A stretch of DNA of 64,000 bases from Ridgeia piscesae (taxonomy: Eukaryota; Annelida; Polychaeta; Sabellida; Siboglinidae), in contig JAODUO010000033.1 in NCBI GenBank assembly GCA_025642075.2, positions 464,501 through 528,500 on the forward strand. The letters are read 5' to 3'. The translations under genes and the position numbers were made by a program. Shown here piece after piece: positions 40,733-53,815 of the stretch; position 1 is the first letter of the stretch; each line of letters begins with the position of its first letter. The notes under the pieces were generated by a model. It was not told the origin of the DNA. It made no database searches and worked only from the letters and a program-made list of their open reading frames with translations.

Positions 40733-41432
40733 TTATACCTTCTACAACATGAAGAGTGAATGAGTTACAAAGTGATACATAGAACTGTGATGGTTGAAAA
40801 CAGACCTGTACAACAACTTACACGTAGTAAGTCTTCAAGTTAAAGAATGCTTATCAACTTACATACAACATTAAAGTATGTACAGGAGGTGTCAACTCCA
40901 CTTAAGAGAATCACTTCCGATGAGAGCAAACTTTTCAGAATCACTTCAAACAAGGGCAATTTTGTTCTAATTAGTGAACAATGAACAGCTCATGTCAGTC
41001 TGGTTACACCAATAAACTTACACAGTTCACCAGTTACTCACCACACTGTGACAATTCTATGCATTACTGACAAGTGACAATGCATCCCTACAACATAACC
41101 CTTGCTTGTGATTTCAACTTAACTATCACTGGTAACCCAGTTGTCTTAAGTAATGAACCATTTAACATTCATGGCAGCCAAGCTACAGTTTCAACACCCG
41201 GGAGGGAGGACAAGGTGACACTTTAGCCGCCACTTACTGCTCAAGTACAGAGTAAAGGTGAATAGCTTCAAGTGATTCATGGCTCGAGTGTGATTGTTGG
41301 GACACCTGATACAGGTGTACCTATTGTTATAAAGATGAGAGACAATTACACCTATACAGCAGCAACAGGCTTCGTTGTAGGCAAAGCAAAAACCCACAGT
41401 CAGACAGAACAGGACATCCAGGGTTTGGCTAT

Positions 41433-41628
41433 GAAGCTGCGTGGCTTGGCTTCAATGAATTATAAATCTCTTAATGCAATACCAAAAAAGTCATGCATGA
41501 ACATAATGATAGATATCATCATCATCATTTGAAGCTGAGTGGCTTGGTTTCAATGAATTATAAATCTCTTAATGCAAGACCAAAAAAGTCATACATAAAA
41601 ATAATTATAGACATAACATATCATATCA
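41433..41628. repeat. 98-bp direct tandem duplication
   Basis: GAAGCTGNGTGGCTTGGNTT and the following AATTATAAATCTCTTAATGC recur exactly 98 bp apart (41433 and 41531). Confidence 0.85.
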
Positions 41629-41979
41629 ATATTTTGTTATTTCCGTACGCATTATTAAATAAATTGTATAGTTGCTGTCGTATCCCGGTGGTCAGTGCTA
41701 AACCAATTGTAGATTCACACATTGTCCAGAAGTGGTGGTGGAAGTTTAGATTCTACAATATGTTAAAAAAAAAGTACGTTCGCATTGCACATATGCCAAT
41801 TAAATTCTAGAGCTACATAATTATTTCATTGTTTTACTTAGTTAATTGTTACAGTTAGCAAAAAAAATCAAACTCAATAACTGTGCAGTGTGTTCCTTAG
41901 ATCCATCAGAAATGTTTCTTCCAGGCATACTTGGCATGGCAGATAATTTCTTACCCATGACAGGTCATGCCTTAAACTC

Positions 41980-42300
41980 GACCCAAGACAGATTAAACAG
42001 ATTCGACCCAAGACAGGTCAAGCCACACTTGGCCCAAGACTTGATCCAAGGCAAATCAGACCACAGACTAAACCAAAAACAGGTCATACCACAGATTTGA
42101 CCCAAGACAGGTTTAGCCACAGACACTGAGAAAAATTTAACCCAAGACAAATTAAGCCGTGGACTTAACTGAAGACAGGTCCCTCAGGGAAAGCCAACAC
42201 CTGACTCAACACATGTCAAGCCTTCTCATAAGAGATGTTTAGTCATGTACACGTATATGTGTAGATCTGACCCAAGACAAGTACACAGTAACTTTCTGCA
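41980..42300. repeat. Degenerate ACCCAAGACAGGTCA tandem repeat
   Basis: Six to eight copies of GACCCAAGACAGGTNANGCC at irregular 24-40 bp spacing. Confidence 0.6.
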
Positions 42301-44974
42301 CTCCCAGCCCTAGTTCTATGACTTGAGACGTAAACAGACCCGAATAGATTGTGTAGATAAGATTACAATTGTCTTTCTTATTAAAACATGGTATTACATT
42401 TTTAGAAAACTTAAAATTTACCCAGGTGACATATAACTGCACTGCTCAAACAAATAAATGTATCTCTTGATATATAATTATAGACAACATGCTTGAACAA
42501 ACTTGGTACATTTTCTTGCTAGACATAACCTATGTTGGGACTGTAACATGAGTTTGTGTAACCTGAGACATCACGACAAAAAAGCATTTCCTAGGTCTAC
42601 AACAAGTGTTGACTTAACAGCAAGACAGTACTGTAGAATTATATGTACAATATTTACAGTGGTCCCACTCATGTTGTAATCACTACAGCTCACTACAGTA
42701 TGAATCCTTCCTGCTGCCACAATTCATGCACTCATGGGGTATTAAGTGAATTAAATATAGAAATTGCTGGTCTACATAAGACATTCCAATGAGGTTGCAC
42801 ACAGTCAATACCAAGTCATCTGGATTAAGGCAAGACTTGCTTTGATGGGCAGTTGAAAGCCTGCAGTCCCTTGCTAGATGTCTGGTACAGATAAACCCTC
42901 TGCCTACCCACCCACCCTCCACACCATCCCATCATGTCCAGAGAGCAGCCATGGTCATTATTTACTATTGACATTTGACACACAGTCACTGCCAACAGAT
43001 GCAGTAAACATGTAGTGGAGTCAATTAAAGGGAAATTACACCACATGTGGTGTCTGACAGGTCCAAACAGTAAAGACATTCATTGCAAGAGCTGTTAAAC
43101 TTAACGGGCATCAAATCAGAACTGGAAACAGATGAGGGTTGGTCAGTAGGATTGTCTGACCAGGTCAGTGAGTGCTGAGTGGTCAGTCACATGGAATTTG
43201 ACCAAAGGCAATATACAAAGAAAGTTAAGTGTGTTATTGCTGTAAATGTTTTACTGCAAGGAAGTAGAACTGTACAAACTGTTGAGTCACTTGACTACTG
43301 GAAACGACACTAATAAAATATAGTCATTGGAGAAAACTTGTCTGTTCTGTAGCATAGCCCTTGATTAGATAGTTGTATGACTGTTAGTGTTACACACAAC
43401 CAAACAATGCACATTATATAACATTATACAATTTTTAATTGGTAATTCATAAAATCAGAAATTATTCACCTTCACTAATATCAACCTACAATCCTTGGCA
43501 ACTGGTTAATTGGTTAAGCACAATTATGATTTTATACATTTTCATACAACAACAATCAAAATGCACCACCTTCAGCTATGCATGGACAGATGGTTGCTAC
43601 ATTTACACATGTATAGCTTAGTTTTATAATGTCTGATTGCATGATTGATGGGTGGGGGCAGGAATGTTAATGCTACTAAAATGAAATACACAAACATCCT
43701 CATGCATCCTCACAAACAACAATTGCATGGTTGGCTTGGAAGCTCAAATGTTGATTTCATGAAGCTGAATAAATCAGCATTAATCAATTGATGTTTTATT
43801 CTCTGATTTAAAACAAAGAAAACAGACATTCTATCACCAAGAAACAACTTCTCATCATATATGCATAGAACATATAAAAACCTTTGTATTTTGTTGAAAA
43901 TTAACATAATTATTTTCTAAAAAGCAACATAAATTACTACATAAATGTATGCTAAATCATCTCACATGTCCAAGCGCTACAAGGGATGCTATTGCTATTA
44001 TACATGCTTAAAGGCATAACTCAGACTATTAAATACTTTTCTTATATTTGTGATAATTTAGATGCAGGTAAACTGGAAAATGGTTCACTACCAAAATGTA
44101 TTCAAGCACTGCAAATATATGCTACCAGTGTGAGACATTTGGTAGCCACTTGTTAAATCAGAATGTGTATGGGAGTGGTATGAACTTATTTTGATAGTGG
44201 ATGGGGAATAAGATGTTGGCTCCATTTTGAGGACAACATATTTGTGGGCGGGGCATATTTCTATGTGGAGAATTAGGTGCTGGTAAATTTTCAAAGCACA
44301 ATATTTGGGCAACAATCCTTTGCCAATGTACAAAACATTTACAGGTGGGTGAAATTTTGGTATACACGTCTGGGTGTGTCCATGGCATTTACCTCGATTT
44401 CTCTACCCACCCCCATTTCCTAACATCAACGTGAACATAGATCAAGTTGAATGTAGATGTCTCCTTATTTCATGGAGTACAAATTTGAAGAAAAATATCA
44501 CAAGTCCCTTTATCAAAACCATGGTCCATCATCTTGGAGCCACCAAACGGCAAGCCTACCAAAAACTACATTTTGGCCTTTCACTCAGTTGAGAAATAGG
44601 TATATATGGCCTACTAATTTTGGTGGATGATTAGATCTCGATCAGTATCTGACCGGTGAAACAGGAGTAACCCGGTGAAACTTGTGAAGTGTGTAAGAAC
44701 CATACGTAATTATGTTGAATTTCGAACACTGAATCAGTTAAGAAATATGCTAAATTATATTATTAGCAAAGGTATATAAATCAAATCAATCCGAGATAGT
44801 GAGCGTGACAGTGACACCGGATGAACTGTTGTCTAACTTCTACACTAGTGACTAAATTTCGGGCGATTTATGTTCTAAATGGGGCTTGCTATGGTATTTC
44901 TTTAATTAGCACAGGCACGTCCAGCACTCCAGTTAACCTACCGTTGTATTCCGCCTATGGATGGTGAAGCTTAC

Positions 44975-45130
44975 AAGTGCGTTCTGTAATTTCCCGATGA
45001 ACTGTCATCCCAACAGTACCCAAAAAACATTCGCCGATCTATGATCCGGAAGGAACAACTGCCTCGCTTCGGGGGCGTGGTGACGTCAGGCTGATATGCG
45101 AATTATCGTACTTCGGCCTTCTGACGGACT
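44975..45130 (-). promoter_or_regulatory. Candidate PI4KB promoter and non-coding first exon
   Basis: CCGGAAGG (ETS-like) at 45046, GGGGGCGTGG (Sp1/KLF-like) at 45071 and a perfect CRE TGACGTCA at 45081-45088 lie within 45 bp. On the minus strand a donor GTAAGC at 44974-44969 follows, which could splice to the acceptor at 37290. The cluster lies about 760 bp from the HS1BP3 ATG and could serve both genes. This is inference without transcript data. Confidence 0.4.
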
Positions 45131-45849
45131 GAATTTGCCTCAAATATTCATGCCCTTATAATTTTAGTATAAATTATCTCCCAATGTAACAGCTTTAATT
45201 GCATTCTGTAGTTGGAATTGTTTGCGTTTTTGCTATTGTTGTGAAAACAATGACATCTAGAAATGCTTTTCCATGGACATTTGGTACAGCAAATGTAATT
45301 CTTGCGAGGCCTATACTCATACACGTAAATGTAACACTAACGTACATTTATGGTGTTTCGATGTGATCACACCATTATGCTGTATCGCGGTAAGTAAGAC
45401 GTATTGTTTTACACATTTAATACTTTATTTGTAACATGATTTACACGGTAATCTGCATCAAATATCAATATCATAAACCATATGGTTGATTTTTTGAATT
45501 CCTGTTAATATTAGTGCTGCCTATCGTCTTGCAATTTATGTTACTATTAGACATATTTGTCTTAAACACAATAATATTAGAAATTATTTGATTACTGTAT
45601 ACCTGTTGTTACCCAAACCCGCAGTAGCTAGCAAGCGGGTATGTAACGAGACCCTCATCGAGGGCGGTTTCGCGGAGAGTGCAGACGCGTGGCGGGTAAA
45701 AAAAACATTATAGAACTTGCCCATTATTCGCTAGATGTCGCAACTGCAAATTTATTGATTGCGTAAATTGTAAATAAATACAAATTATCTACTTAAAAAG
45801 TAAATAATGACATTGCATCGTCATCGAAAATAGTAAAACTTACGGAAAC

Positions 45850-45875
45850 ATGCCTTCAGCAACTGTAACAATCAG
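45850..45875 (+). CDS. HS1BP3: HS1BP3 exon 1
   Basis: 26 bp, MPSATVTI plus two bases, donor GTGAGT. The split Arg codon fits exon 2 exactly. Supported by position, frame and the upstream in-frame stop rather than by strong similarity. Confidence 0.72.
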
Positions 45876-48800
45876 GTGAGTCGAGTTGTGATTTAGCTAG
45901 AATTCCAGTAGACATCCAGATAAAATATGTGGGCGATATTACAAGGATAGAACGCTTTCTCTACACTGACACTGACTGAGACAGTCTGACAGCCAACCAA
46001 ACAGTCACCACTTTCTCTGTGAATTCTTTTAAAATAATACACAGTTAGGCACTTATGTTATGTAGAATTCGGACCCACCTCAATTTTGCCATTATAACTG
46101 TATATAGATTATAGTAGTTATTGTGTTATACATGCACATGATATGATACAGTGATCGTATGTACATAATAAAGAAATTTCTTTTAGAAATCAAGATGCAG
46201 ATGAGAAAAAAGCCTGCAATGCGAGTCTTGACACTTACAGTTACACTGACAGAGAGACTGACAAATTAAGGGTGTATGGCTCAACTCTCAATGATACACA
46301 GCAGGGCTGAGAGTCAATTCCATTCAATCAATTCCAATTCATTGCAATTCCTTTTATTCAATTCTAATTCAGTTTTTTCAGTTAATGTTTTTCAATTCCA
46401 ATTCCATCGATAATAATCCTATTCCAATTCCCACTCCAATTCACATAAAAAAAATTAACCATAAAGTTAAATGACTAATGTGCATACATGGAGTGATACA
46501 ACGTGTCATGTATGATGTAGTTAATTATATGATTATATAATCATTATATGATATAGACACATAATCACATAGGCCTATACCTGGTACATAGAAATGTGTA
46601 AACAAAAAGAATTAATTCAGTGATATTTCACTGCAGGAAAACCACTTTAATCCAGGCATCATTGCAAAATGTCAGAGTCTATAGCCTTCACTGAGTCTAC
46701 TCTCATTCTGGCATCAACTACTTAGTAATTTTACCATCATTGCAGTTTTCACATTACGGTTACAATCTACCTCTGTCTTCACTGGTCATTGCATTGGTAA
46801 TCCTTGGACCTTAATTGGTTATACTTTGACTGTTTGGTGATGTCCTGGTGTCCTTTGTGCCATTATTTTACTTTGTATTTGTTTAGCATATACTAGAAAG
46901 TGTGATTAGTATCTGGGCAATTTTAATGGTTCTCTGAAGCAGTCCGCTGCTAGCAGGTATTTCACACAAGGCAGTAAGACACACCTGACTTCCCATTCAT
47001 CAGTTTCATCCACTTATTAATTACTGGCTAATGTTTGACCTGCAGCTTCATCAGCCAACTTTTCTTGGTCACTAAACACCATTGCCTGCACAGCAACACT
47101 CCCATCAGTGTATACAATATCCTTCACAGCATCACAAAAATATCAGATGCTCAAATCCTTTTCATTCAATGGGGTTCCACAAATCCACGTTAGTCACTAG
47201 AGGCATTGATACGCAACTATAGACCCTAGTTGCGTATCAGCGCCTCTAGCGACTAACGTGGATTTGTTTGCTTGTTTTGCGGAACACTTGTTTAAATCAT
47301 CCTCAATTAGCTGTTGAACTCGCATGACTCCGAAACCTCACACATAGCTAAATATGGATATAATCTAACATGTCGTCAATGTGAAGGCATATTATGTGCA
47401 TTAATGTACATTTACAGCCGAATGAGCCGACGGAACGTCGCCTGATGGCGACAGGTGTGTTAGAAAAATTCCAGAACAGGTTTTTAAATAATCTACAGCT
47501 CGCCATATGCTTCACACGAGACTGCTACTTCACACATAGTTAAATATCGCTATTGTATAACATGAAAGCATAATGCCTACATTAATGCATATTTACAGTA
47601 GAAATGGCGCGGTCCCGGTTATTTTGTCCTGCACTGATCACATGTTCTTGGTCTTGACTTTGTCAAACACACGCACAGCTCAGACACAGGCTACACGGTC
47701 AACCTTTTGCAGATACCGATACTGGGTTTATTGCAACAGCTTATGTCTCACTCACTGTCTACCTCAATAACAACCTTATATCTCACTCACCTTCTATCTC
47801 AATATCAACCTTATATCTCACTCACCCTCTATCTCAATATCAACCTTATATCTCACTCACCCTCTATCTCAATCAACTTTTACCACTCACCCTCTATCTC
47901 AATATCAACCTTATATCTCACTCACCCTCTATCTCAATAACAACCTTATATCTCACTCCCCCTTCTATCTCAATATCAACCTTATATCTCACTCACCCTC
48001 TATCTCAATATCAACCTTATATCTCACTCACCCTCTATCTCAATATCAACCTTATATCTCACTCACCCTCTATCCCAATAACAACCTTATATCTCACTCA
48101 CCCTCTATCTCAATAATAACCTTATATCTCACTCACCTTCTATCCCAATAACAACCTTATATCTCACTCACCTTCTATCTCAATAACAACCTTATATCTC
48201 ACTCACCCTCTATCTCAATAACAACCTTATCCACTGTATCCACCTGAGATTATGTTGAAATAGCCCGCAGTCTTACAAAACATACTCATTTTTATTTGTT
48301 TTGCACTAATAGTAATATCAATGACAATGAATGCCAGTGTGTGCGATATGTTAGGCAGGTAATTAAGTGCAATTAAGGTTGTTGTGTCACATGGTGAATT
48401 TTGCTGTGTGTTTATTTATCAAAATAATGAACTTTATTTAATTGAATTTTATTTTGGTTACATATATACATTTGATAGTGTCAATGAAACCAGCGTGAGG
48501 TCATTGTAAATAAAATAGTGTACAAAATGTTATTATAGTCTGTATTAGGGTGCATGTAATTAATTGTTAAAAGAAACTGCACCAGGTTTCCACATTGATG
48601 TCGTTGCACAGCTATTATCAACACAAACCATGACAAAAAGCAATTATGTCACCCTTTCCCTATATGGTGAAATAGCTTTTCATATCTACGCAGGCGCATA
48701 GCCAGCGATAGTTTGTATGTGTGGGCATGCCATATGTGTGCTCAATAGACAGAACAGCCAATACAACGCCATCTTTGCACTGAATTCGATCGAATGTCCT

Positions 48801-51800
48801 GCGACGTTCCATCGACTGTAAATGTACATTAATGTAAACATTATGTTTTCATATTGACAGACATGTTATACGATATCAATATGTAACTATTTGTGAAGTA
48901 GCAGTCTGTAGTTGATTTTAAATATCTGTTCCGGCATCGAGCAGCACACCTGTTATTGGGCCCCAAGTCAATGTTCCATCGGCTGTAAACGTACATTAAT
49001 ATTATGCCTTCGTCATGTGAGTTCAACAGCTGATTGTAGGATGATTTAAGCAAGCGTGCCACAAAATGTTCCGCAAACCGTTCTGCATTATACACATGTC
49101 AAGAATACGTAAAAGACGGCACAAAGACCCTAGTTGCATTACAGTGCCCTCTGTCGGATTAGTTATTGTGGTACCTCATTCAATTAAAAATCTTTCAATA
49201 CCAGTTCAATTAATTTTTTTCAAAATCTTTCAATTCCAATTTGTGCTCCAATTCCGGAATTCAATTATAATTGAATTGATCAGTTACTCACATGAGACTG
49301 TCATGAAACAGTATTTAAAGTAATAATATTAACTTGATTTATACACTAAAATCCAAACTAGAATACCGGTACTCTTCAGTAGCGTTGACAATAGTAATTG
49401 GATGATGTTTCATCAGGTATAAAAATAAGTACAGTATACATAAGTAAAACAATTGCAAGATAAATATATAATAAATATGCATTAATTATTTACCAAATAA
49501 CTACAATAATACATTATTAGTTTCATTAAAATTTTAAATAATAAATAAATATGGAGTATAACACACAGTGGTGACAGAGTGAATATGATTTAGATGTACA
49601 GCTGTACCTGCTCAGCCGTGTTATTAGTAAATATTACTGAAACTATTACAATTTTCTTCACTCATTTAGTCTTTATTGTTACCTATGAATCAGTCTTTAC
49701 CACACGATCAGCTAACTACCTATTTGTTTCGGCATATTATTTTATTTCAAGCCGCACCCAACTTTGGCGTTTTCATCATCATTTCAGCTACACCCAGAAC
49801 ACCGTACTGTAACAGTACCTGCAGCTATAAATACAGGATTAACGGGGTGTCTGTCAAACTAATAAAAGCCTCTCATTATACTCCACAAATGAAATGTTGA
49901 AGAGAGCCAACCCAACCTGTCCAACATAATTCAGTGATATATTTTATATATATTTATATACATTCTCTATGCCAAAGCGTTTCATCCCACCCAGACTACC
50001 GGTAGTAAAAATTGTTACCAACTCCTGTTTTCCATGAATTGTGAAAAAGGAATCTCACTACCAGAAAAGGAATCATTAACAGACGTCATATATTCACAAC
50101 AGTGTAAATAAGATTTCTTGTATATACACAGTACTAACTCTGACTCAATTTTGGGTCTATTTATTTTGTACTAGTTATCAATTAATTTGTCTTAATTTAA
50201 GTAAATACACTTTCATGTGTATGTACACAATTTCGACATACATATTATTGAACACACTAATTTTGTATCAATTATCCATGCAGGAAGCTGAGAAACGCCG
50301 AGTCCCGCGTGGATCTATCTGTGCCCACTCACAAGGAGACCCCGGGCCTACTGACCACCACCGTCGAGTACCATGTGGTTGTGGTCTCTGATCAACCTGT
50401 GTTTAAGTCCCCCAAGCACAAAGAAACAGATGTCGTACAGTTCATGGTAGGTGACAGGTCACTGACACCATCGCAAACATCCATTTACATTACTTCACAA
50501 GGTCAGGGTTATTTAATATCATGCCTCATCTTCTGTGTGAAAGTTTGATTTTTTTTAATCAGCATTAACCATTGTTTTTATCATGATGCATTTTGGCTAT
50601 TGTGTATTAGGAAAATACCATACACCACCATAGCTTTATGTAGAGACCCGCCAATTGGATGGGTAGAAATATGGGTGGACGGGTAAAAAAATGAAGGAGC
50701 CGAAAAGGTGTTCCAAAACCATAGATATTTTCAGTTATGCCTTAGAAGTGAGTGTAAATGGTGTCACATGTGTGTTTGTAATCCATTTCAGCTCATCAGA
50801 CACATCTTAAAGTTTGTAAACTGGCTTAATTGTTATCCAAAACATGTGTGACTTGCAATAATTGCAATAACACCATAGAAATAGAATTGTCACAAGCTAA
50901 TCGTATTTTTATATCTGAAACTCTATACAAAACATGTTTATCAGGAATTAATGTTAATGATTAATAAATTATATAAAATATCTGCTGGTGATATTGTTTT
51001 TCAGCTAATTCTGGTCTGTCTACACCATTACTCATTCACATGTAGGACCTCACACCCGCTCACACTCACCAGTGTTCTGAAGGTTTTGTTCACTTCATCT
51101 TTTAGATGCACAACACCTAATTCATACTGTCCATCCTCTCATTAAACCATTTTATTTCTATCAATTCTTTTAGATTACAAAGCATTATGAAGACTTTGAA
51201 AACCTCCGGAGAAAAATTGCTTCAGGGTTTCCAGGAACGACCTTTCCGCAACTGCCAAAAAGCCTCTTTTCCTTTGGAGATTCTGCTATCAATGAACGGC
51301 GAGTGGCACTCGATGGATTTCTGAAATTTGTTGCATCAAAATCCAAGTGGGTTCTCAGTCGACCAACTCTGGAATTTCTAGGTGGGTCTTGTTTTGTAGA
51401 ACATACGGTGCAATTGTAAGTTACTTACAAACAAAACTACCACATACTCCCATGTGGTAGGTTTGTTTTAACTATTGATTATTTACATGTTGTTAATTTT
51501 CTGTTGCTATTCAATTAATATAACCAACAACCAAACGTTTTCAGTAATATTTTGTATCTGAAAAACAAATGCTCACAAGGTTTTCTAATCAAATGCTTTC
51601 ACAGAAATTGCACACAAGATGTTTGATCAAATGCCTTCATAATGGTGTTTACATATGGTGCTCCAACATAGCTTATATAAAACAATCACAAGTACCTGGT
51701 AGAATATTGGTGGAGCAAGTGTGACTGCTAACGGCATACAGGAAGGAATATTCTGCTGGAAGGGATGTGTTAAATGGATTTATTTGTTCTCTGTGGAGTA

Positions 51801-52139
51801 GTTTCTTTGGTCTTGTTACTCTCGGATGAAATCTCACATCATATTAAGTTGTGCTCCGCCTGAGTGTCACCTGTGCTACAGGTGTGGACCCTCTCAAGAT
51901 CAAGTCCCAAGAGGTATCGAGTGAGGACGACCGACCACCGCACTGGGGGCTCTTTGAGGATGAGCCAAAGAAACCAGTGGCACGAGGCAGGTGGGTATGA
52001 CACACCACCAGTCACACCTGACAATGGCTGTCTATTTGACAGTTTTATATCAAGTTTATATGACATCTATATTTTTTATAATAAATGAAATTTTTACTTA
52101 TATACACTGTATATATATATATCACTGATATATATATAT

Positions 52140-52216
<77 letters not shown>

Positions 52217-53728
52217 AAAAATACACATATATATATATACACACACATATACAGTATATAAATGTGTTTTTAATATTTATTGTTTTTCATATTATTGTAT
52301 GTATGCGGTATGTTTGACATGGCGCAATAACCAAAACACATATCTAATTGACATAAAATAAAACACATATCTAATTGACATAAAATATAGGATTAATGGC
52401 TTACTGTAATTGGTTGTCTAATAATCCTGAGCCATGATTTAAACTAAGATCAATGTAAAACTATGTACCAGTAAACACCACTGCTGTGTCTACACGTAGC
52501 ACGTAGCAAGCATTTGTTTGTTGTGCTGCAGGAGAACGCCAGCCACCAGTGCCCCAGCTCATAATCTCTTTGGTCCGTCCGAGTCTGAAGAAGTGCAAGA
52601 TTTGTTCCTGGAAGCCGCCGAGACAACCCCTGAACGGACGGCCGAGACGACCCCTACATTTAGACCAGAGATTGAGAAGGAAGATTTTCTCTTTGCTCGG
52701 ACCCCATCAACTGACACAGACACTGGTACTTCTTATACATATTTATTCTTTATTTGCAAGTTGTTTTTAAGTATGGTTGATGATTGTAGTGGTGGTGTTT
52801 ATAAAAAAATCTGAATTGCCATTGTTTAAAATGTATATGTTCCATAATATTTAAGGTAAACATTTTGTGTGCATTAACTTTTCTTCCCTGTGAAATTGAA
52901 GCCGCTGATGCAATATGATAAAATATTTAACATTCATTGATTGGAAATATACTTGATGTTGGTAAACTGGTAGGAGAAAGTTCATTTACAGTGTTTTATT
53001 TTGTAACAGGACTGAAGCTTTTTGCCGATCAGGACTATGGCGACAAAGTTGACGGTGACAGAGACTTGTTTCTGTTGCCACGGCGACAACCAGAAAGTGC
53101 TACTGCCCTCGATACCTCGCCTGATGATGAGGCAGACTTTGTTGAAGTGAGACTTCTTTCTTGTTGTTGTTCTCCTTTTTGCAGTCCATATTGAGGCTGT
53201 CTCGGTACTGGTCCAAACTTTTTGTATACTTTTTTCTTCCATTGCTGTTACCAGACTTCGTCTCTCATATTGATGGCTGGAGTCAACTACACAACATCAT
53301 ATAAATTACAGGCCCTTCATTTCCCCTTTCAATTACAATTACACCTCAACAAATACCTTTCAATTACAGTTACAACTACACCACTAAGGGATCATTTCAG
53401 AATGTTGATATCCAATGTCAAACATTATTACTTTCATTTTGCCCCAGCAAACTTCCCCAAAAGAAAAGAAACGTTAGTAAAACATTGAATTGATATGATA
53501 AATATACAATTATGTAGATCTTTGTGGACTTCCTCTATCTGATACCTTTGTGCATTACCCGGTAATTTTGAATAATAGTAAGAGTAATTTGTTTATTAAA
53601 ACTTAAATTAAAAAAATACTTAAAACACCAAACAAGAGCTACAGGCCTACAATATTATTTTATGATGTGAAAATAGATTCTATTGTATAATTCAATTATT
53701 TATATTATATATTTTATATATATATATT

Positions 53729-53766
<38 letters not shown>

Positions 53767-53773
53767 TATAAAA

Positions 53774-53815
<42 letters not shown>

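Larger units (their letters stand above)
40733..44974. other. Proposed PI4KB 5' UTR intron, upstream half
   Basis: No gene. Contains a 98-bp direct duplication (41433-41628), a degenerate ACCCAAGACAGGTCA tandem (about 41980-42300), and otherwise AT-rich single-copy sequence. Confidence 0.45.

Noticed and set aside
40395..40752. 107- and 111-codon repeat frames (MSLAL, MRARD)
   Set aside because: Both are the 15-bp minisatellite read on opposite strands.
45620..45715. GC-rich hairpin-forming stretch as a possible structured RNA gene
   Set aside because: Short stems only (ACCCGC/GCGGGT, CCCTC/GAGGG), no family recognised; more likely promoter or 5' UTR of HS1BP3.
53185..53204. 20-bp HS1BP3 microexon as an annotated feature
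   Set aside because: The phase fits, but the upstream intron would be 38 bp and the donor is poor; kept only as a hypothesis.
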